From assembly GCF_003316875.1 (NCBI RefSeq), contig NZ_QMIL01000008.1, positions 1 through 64,000 of the forward strand: DNA of 64,000 nt, read 5' to 3'. Shown here in pieces: positions 60,917 through 64,000 of this stretch (position 1 is the first letter of the stretch; every line of letters starts with the position of its first letter). The notes beneath the pieces are model-generated. The model worked only from the letters and a program-made list of their open reading frames with translations. It made no database searches and had not been told where the DNA came from. The translations under genes were made by a program, and so were the position numbers. The stretch is from Aliidiomarina celeris (lineage in GTDB: Bacteria; Pseudomonadota; Gammaproteobacteria; Enterobacterales; Alteromonadaceae).

Positions 60917-63019
60917 TTACTGACCGATTGAGCTAACAATTCTAATTTGTTTGTCGTCTGGTATTTCTTGGTAGCTCAACACATGTAAACCTTGCAAGCT
61001 GTTGCGCGTGAAGCGCGAAAGCGTGTTGCGTAACATACCGGACGTCAGCAGAACTGAAGGTTGGCCATTCATTTCCTGGTGTTGGTGCGCCTCGCGCAAG
61101 CTCTGTTGTAGCCGCTCTGCAAGTCCAGGTTCAATACCAGCACCTTCGTTTCCTGCCATCTGCAGCGATTGATGCAACATCTGTTCCAACTCTGGCGCCA
61201 AGGTTATGACAGGCAGTTCTTCCATACCGCCGGCAGCCTCTTGCACAATCAACCGACGCAGCGCAATACGCACAGCGGCCGTGAGTACATCGGCGTCTTG
61301 GCTCTTGCCGCCATATTCCGCAAGGGTTTGAATAATCGAGCGGAAGTCGCGCACAGGCACGCCCTCCTCCAACAAGTTTTGCAGAACCTTGGTAATAGTC
61401 GACAACGACAACACGTCGGGCACTAGGTTCTCCACTAACTTCGGTTGCGCCTTGGCTAATAAGTCGAGCAATTGCTGTGTTTCGTCGTGGCCCACCAGTT
61501 GCGCGGCGTTGTTTGTTAGAATTTGGCTCACGTGCGTGGCTACTACTGTGGCTGCGTCTACCACGGTATAGCCCAGAGTTTGTGCATGCTCGCGATCTTC
61601 CGGTTTAATCCACACGGCGTCTAAACCAAAGGCAGGGTCTTTGGTCGCTTCGCCTTTTAGCTGACCAAACACTTGGCCGGGGTTAATCGCCAGTTCCCAG
61701 TCGGGCCGAATTTCCGCTTCGCCAAAGGTTACCCCAAGCAAGGTAATACGGTATTGGTTCGGGCCAAGGTCGAGGTTGTCGCGAATATGCACCGGCGGCA
61801 CCAAGAAACCCAGTTCTTGCGACAGCTTCTTCCGTACACCTTTGATGCGCGCCAGCAATTCACCGCTTTGGTTTTTATCCACCAAGGGAATCAGCCGGTA
61901 GCCCACTTCCAAGCCAATGGTGTCGACTTGGTGTACGTCGTCCCAACCAATTTCTTTGGTTTCGCGGGGCCGCCCTGTTTCTGTAAGCTCGCCACCTTTT
62001 TGCACCAACTCGCCTTCTTTCTCTTTCTTCTGTGCTTTTAAGCGCAAGTACGCTGCCCCTAAGGTGAGTAAAGACATCGACAAAAACGCAACGTGCGGCA
62101 TACCGGGCACAATGCCCATGATAAACAGAATGGCACCCACAATAATGAGAACCCGCGGATTGCCGGCAAGTTGGAAGCTAATGTTCTCGCCCATGTCTTT
62201 GTCGGCGTTTTCACGGGTAATAATAATTGCGGTTGCAGTTGACAGTAAAAGCGACGGAATTTGTGCCACTAAACCGTCACCGATGGTAAGTAGCGCGTAG
62301 GTTTCAATGGCGGTTCCGAAAGTGAGATCGTGCTGCAGCGTGCCAATGAGCACACCACCCACTAAGTTAATACCCAAAATAAGCAAACCGGCGATAGCGT
62401 CGCCTTTTACGAATTTACTGGCACCGTCCATAGAGCCGTAGAAATCGGCTTCTTTGGTGACGTCTTCACGCCTTGCCCGGGCCTGCTCTTGATCAATAAG
62501 GCCGGAGTTTAAGTCGGCGTCGATAGACATTTGTTTACCCGGCATGGCGTCGAGGGTAAAGCGCGCGGTTACTTCTGAAATACGCCCCGCACCTTTGGTA
62601 ATAACCATAAAGTTAATGATGATAAGGATGAGGAACACCACCAAGCCCACGGTGTAGTTACCGCCAATAACCACGGAGCCAAAGGCCTCGATAACTTGAC
62701 CGGCGGCGTCTGGGCCTTCCTGCCCGTAAAGTAAAACGACCCGCGTAGAGGCAATATTTAGGGCCAACCGGAGCAAGGTAGACACCAGTAGAACCGTAGG
62801 GAATGCTGCGAATTCGAGAGGCCTGCGTGTATACATGGCCACCAACAACACCATCATCGACAAGGTAATGTTAAACGAAAAGAGAATGTCGAGCAGCAGC
62901 GGCGGCAACGGCAAAATTACCATGGCCAAAATAGCCAAAACCGCGATAGGCGTGCCGATACCAATTAAATGGCGCTTATTATTTTGGTAGAAATCTTGCG
63001 CGAGTGCGAATTGTTGCAT
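60917..63019 (-). CDS. flhA: Flagellar type III export gate protein FlhA
   Basis: A 700-residue export gate component. Eight membrane segments occupy about 15-320, with the FHIPEP-type signature (ITKGAGRISEVTARFTLDAMPGKQMSIDADLNSG). The cytoplasmic domain follows (VPPVHIRDNLDLGPNQYRITLLGV), ending in VLSYQEIPDDKQIRIVSSIGQ. It selects export substrates with FlhB. It heads the flhA-flhF-flhG-fliA run. flhB should lie upstream in relatives but is not in the window. Confidence 0.96.
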   Translation of the reverse strand: MQQFALAQDFYQNNKRHLIGIGTPIAVLAILAMVILPLPPLLLDILFSFNITLSMMVLLVAMYTRRPLEFAAFPTVLLVSTLLRLALNIASTRVVLLYGQEGPDAAGQVIEAFGSVVIGGNYTVGLVVFLILIIINFMVITKGAGRISEVTARFTLDAMPGKQMSIDADLNSGLIDQEQARARREDVTKEADFYGSMDGASKFVKGDAIAGLLILGINLVGGVLIGTLQHDLTFGTAIETYALLTIGDGLVAQIPSLLLSTATAIIITRENADKDMGENISFQLAGNPRVLIIVGAILFIMGIVPGMPHVAFLSMSLLTLGAAYLRLKAQKKEKEGELVQKGGELTETGRPRETKEIGWDDVHQVDTIGLEVGYRLIPLVDKNQSGELLARIKGVRKKLSQELGFLVPPVHIRDNLDLGPNQYRITLLGVTFGEAEIRPDWELAINPGQVFGQLKGEATKDPAFGLDAVWIKPEDREHAQTLGYTVVDAATVVATHVSQILTNNAAQLVGHDETQQLLDLLAKAQPKLVENLVPDVLSLSTITKVLQNLLEEGVPVRDFRSIIQTLAEYGGKSQDADVLTAAVRIALRRLIVQEAAGGMEELPVITLAPELEQMLHQSLQMAGNEGAGIEPGLAERLQQSLREAHQHQEMNGQPSVLLTSGMLRNTLSRFTRNSLQGLHVLSYQEIPDDKQIRIVSSIGQ

Positions 63020-63102
63020 AAACCCCTAATCCTTTGTGAACACCGTTTTCACTGCCTCTCACGGGCGCCAGAAGTTCGACACCACGCGGGTTCAGTAGGG
63101 TT

Positions 63103-63137
63103 TATTCAAGAATCGCGCCATATCAAGAGTCGCGCCA
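63103..63137 (-). promoter_or_regulatory. Tandem TGGCGC...TTGA boxes upstream of flhA
   Basis: The minus strand has two adjacent copies of a 17-18-bp motif: TGGCGCGACTCTTGATA (63121-63137) and TGGCGCGATTCTTGAATA (63103-63120). The form TGGCnC, five bases, TTG resembles a sigma-54 -24/-12 promoter, which is usual for flhA in polar flagellates, but the -12 element ends TTGA rather than TTGC. It could equally be a short tandem duplication or a regulator site. Confidence 0.3.
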
Positions 63138-63152
63138 CATTAAATTTTTTCC

Positions 63153-63404
63153 TCATTCGCCAGCAGGCATAGTGCACGAGGCGGGCGCATGCTCTAACCG
63201 CTCCAACTGCGGCCAAGCAGCTGCAAATTCACGCCAATTCAGTGCCTGCTGTGCAAGCTGCTGTTGCTCAGTGCTCAGTTGCCGGTCCAGCATGCGCACT
63301 TGGTTACGCACAAGATCAACTGCAACCCATGCCGACACCCCGATAACTCCCGCAAGCATGACTTCCACTAAGGTAAAGCCACGGCTATTTCGGTAGATTT
63401 GCAT
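63153..63404 (-). CDS. Short type IV pilin-like (pseudopilin) protein
   Basis: An 83-residue prepilin-like protein. From the ATG at 63404 it reads MQIYRNSRGFTLVEVMLAG, a class III signal with Gly-Phe cleavage site, the +5 Glu and a hydrophobic helix. The rest is a helical Gln-rich stretch and a short tail with one Cys. It is shorter than most minor pilins. It overlaps the preceding gene by 20 bases. It may be a pseudopilin of a type II secretion or MSHA-like system; the window edge prevents a decision. Confidence 0.75.
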   Translation of the reverse strand: MQIYRNSRGFTLVEVMLAGVIGVSAWVAVDLVRNQVRMLDRQLSTEQQQLAQQALNWREFAAAWPQLERLEHAPASCTMPAGE

Positions 63405-63882
63405 AGCCATACGCGCCACACCCCTCCGCTGCCCAAAAGTTTCGCGCGCCAGAAAGCGCGGTATTGGCTCGCCCCTGTAGCGCTACTGTTACCTGATAGC
63501 AGTCACCGCTGTACCCCTCGGGGCACGGTGTGAGCGTGCGTTCCACTTGGTACGACACATTCTGCGCGATGTCGGCGGGGAGTTGCCAATGCGGCGGCCA
63601 GGCTTGGGCTTCCGTGTTGTCGATGGCATGCCCTGCTTGGCGCAATAACACATCTAAACCCCAATGCAGTTCTGCCAGTGCGCTGCGCTCTTGTTGCTGC
63701 AAAAGTGCTTGCTGACGCAGCGCGCTATGGCTTACTACCGCCACGCTAACCACCGCAACAAGCCCTAAGACCACTAATAAAACGCTGCCCTGATTGCGCG
63801 GCGATGCCGCGCCTACGGCCGGTGGTGGTGTGTAGGCGAGGCACTGCCTCGCGTGGAACCCATAATTTAAAACGGAGGCCAT
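63385..63882 (-). CDS. Minor pilin-like membrane protein with REP-derived leader
   Basis: A protein of about 165 residues whose hydrophobic segment (GSVLLVVLGLVAVVSVAVVSH) resembles PilX/MshP-type minor pilins, with a C-terminal domain containing TPCPEGYSGDCYQVTVALQG. The only in-frame start I can support is the ATG at 63882, giving a leader of about 39 residues. That leader is coded by two REP hairpins (63796-63816 and 63832-63852), so it may be recent. The usual leader is a few basic residues, and here RNQG directly precedes the hydrophobic part. Start uncertain. Confidence 0.55.
   Translation of the reverse strand: MASVLNYGFHARQCLAYTPPPAVGAASPRNQGSVLLVVLGLVAVVSVAVVSHSALRQQALLQQQERSALAELHWGLDVLLRQAGHAIDNTEAQAWPPHWQLPADIAQNVSYQVERTLTPCPEGYSGDCYQVTVALQGRANTALSGARNFWAAEGCGAYGYANLPK
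63796..63852. repeat. Two REP hairpins inside the prepilin-like gene
   Basis: Minus-strand GTAG, GCGCGGC, ATC, GCCGCGC (63796-63816) and plus-strand GTAG, GCGAGGC, ACT, GCCTCGC (63832-63852), 15 bases apart and divergent. The second has a stem pairing not seen elsewhere in the window. Confidence 0.9.
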
Positions 63883-64000
63883 GGCATACATTCCTTGTAT
63901 AAGCGCGCAGGCCCGCTCACACTGCGCGAGGTTAAACAGAGCGCCTCGGGTGACCATTCGAGCGCGCGAAAACGAACTTGCGCGGGATCGTGCAAGGCTT
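63867..64000 (-). CDS. C-terminal end of a pilus-related gene (partial)
   Basis: An open frame enters from the right edge and ends at the TAA at 63867-63869, about 44 residues. It contains HDPAQVRFRALEWSPEAL and ends RLYKECMPWPPF. The frame overlaps the start of the prepilin-like gene by 16 bases. Its sense and position suggest the C-terminus of a larger minor pilin (PilW/MshO-like) on the same operon. The last few codons run next to REP DNA and may have been altered. Confidence 0.45.
   Translation of the reverse strand, partial: ALHDPAQVRFRALEWSPEALCLTSRSVSGPARLYKECMPWPPF

Overview
The window looks like a chromosomal segment of a motile, Gram-negative, marine-type gammaproteobacterium. The best guess is the Alteromonadales, in or near the family Idiomarinaceae. 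The guess rests on the gene order flhA-flhF-flhG-fliA-cheY-cheZ-cheA-cheB-parA-cheW-cheW-DUF2802, a complete ccmABCDEFGHI run next to it, the aspS-yebC-ruvC block beside cmoAB, and an RfaH-dependent surface polysaccharide operon. It is inference from gene content only, with no database search. No rRNA or tRNA gene was recognised.

Layout. (1) 0-3.7 kb is accessory DNA: an acyltransferase and a small ORF separated by an attC-like imperfect palindrome, a dead IS3-type orfA, and an intact IS110-family element (IS1111-like) with inverted ends and a long non-coding 3' flank that could hold a bridge RNA. (2) 3.7-16.6 kb is a surface polysaccharide operon read on the minus strand: rfaH, an ops element, a hexanucleotide repeat, a small unknown gene, wza-wzb-wzc, rmlB-rmlA, a WecF-like transferase, a NeuD-like acyltransferase, a WbqC-like protein, wecE, a Wzx flippase and an unknown gene. 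Together these would make dTDP-4-amino-4,6-dideoxygalactose (Fuc4N), probably N-acylate it, transfer it to a lipid-linked glycan, flip it and export it. (3) 16.9-24.2 kb is a repeat-rich accessory island: a beta-CASP metallo-beta-lactamase protein, two Rpn-family nuclease genes (one broken), a hipBA toxin-antitoxin pair, and a REP-associated tyrosine transposase (RAYT) surrounded by REP hairpins. (4) 24.2-38.5 kb is mostly housekeeping: two LPP20-type lipoproteins, pgi-galU, ruvAB, cmoAB, then aspS-yebC, a third broken Rpn gene, and ruvC. (5) 38.5-47.8 kb holds an RssB-like regulator, mlaA and the cytochrome c maturation operon. (6) 47.9-63.0 kb is flagellar and chemotaxis genes, with a lone TnpB element inserted between two convergent genes. 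(7) 63.1-64.0 kb is the end of a type IV pilus or pseudopilin gene set that runs off the window.

The most interesting theme is the REP population. More than twenty hairpins share one architecture: GTAG, a 7-bp stem beginning G and ending GC, a 3-nt loop beginning with A, and the complementary stem. The middle of the stem differs between sub-types by compensated base changes. In five genes (wzb, the beta-CASP gene, hipA, the large LPP20 lipoprotein, pgi) the TAG inside GTAG is the in-frame stop codon, and other copies seem to have become protein-coding (the insert of the beta-CASP protein, the leader of a prepilin-like protein). A single RAYT gene at 22.1 kb is the obvious candidate mobiliser.
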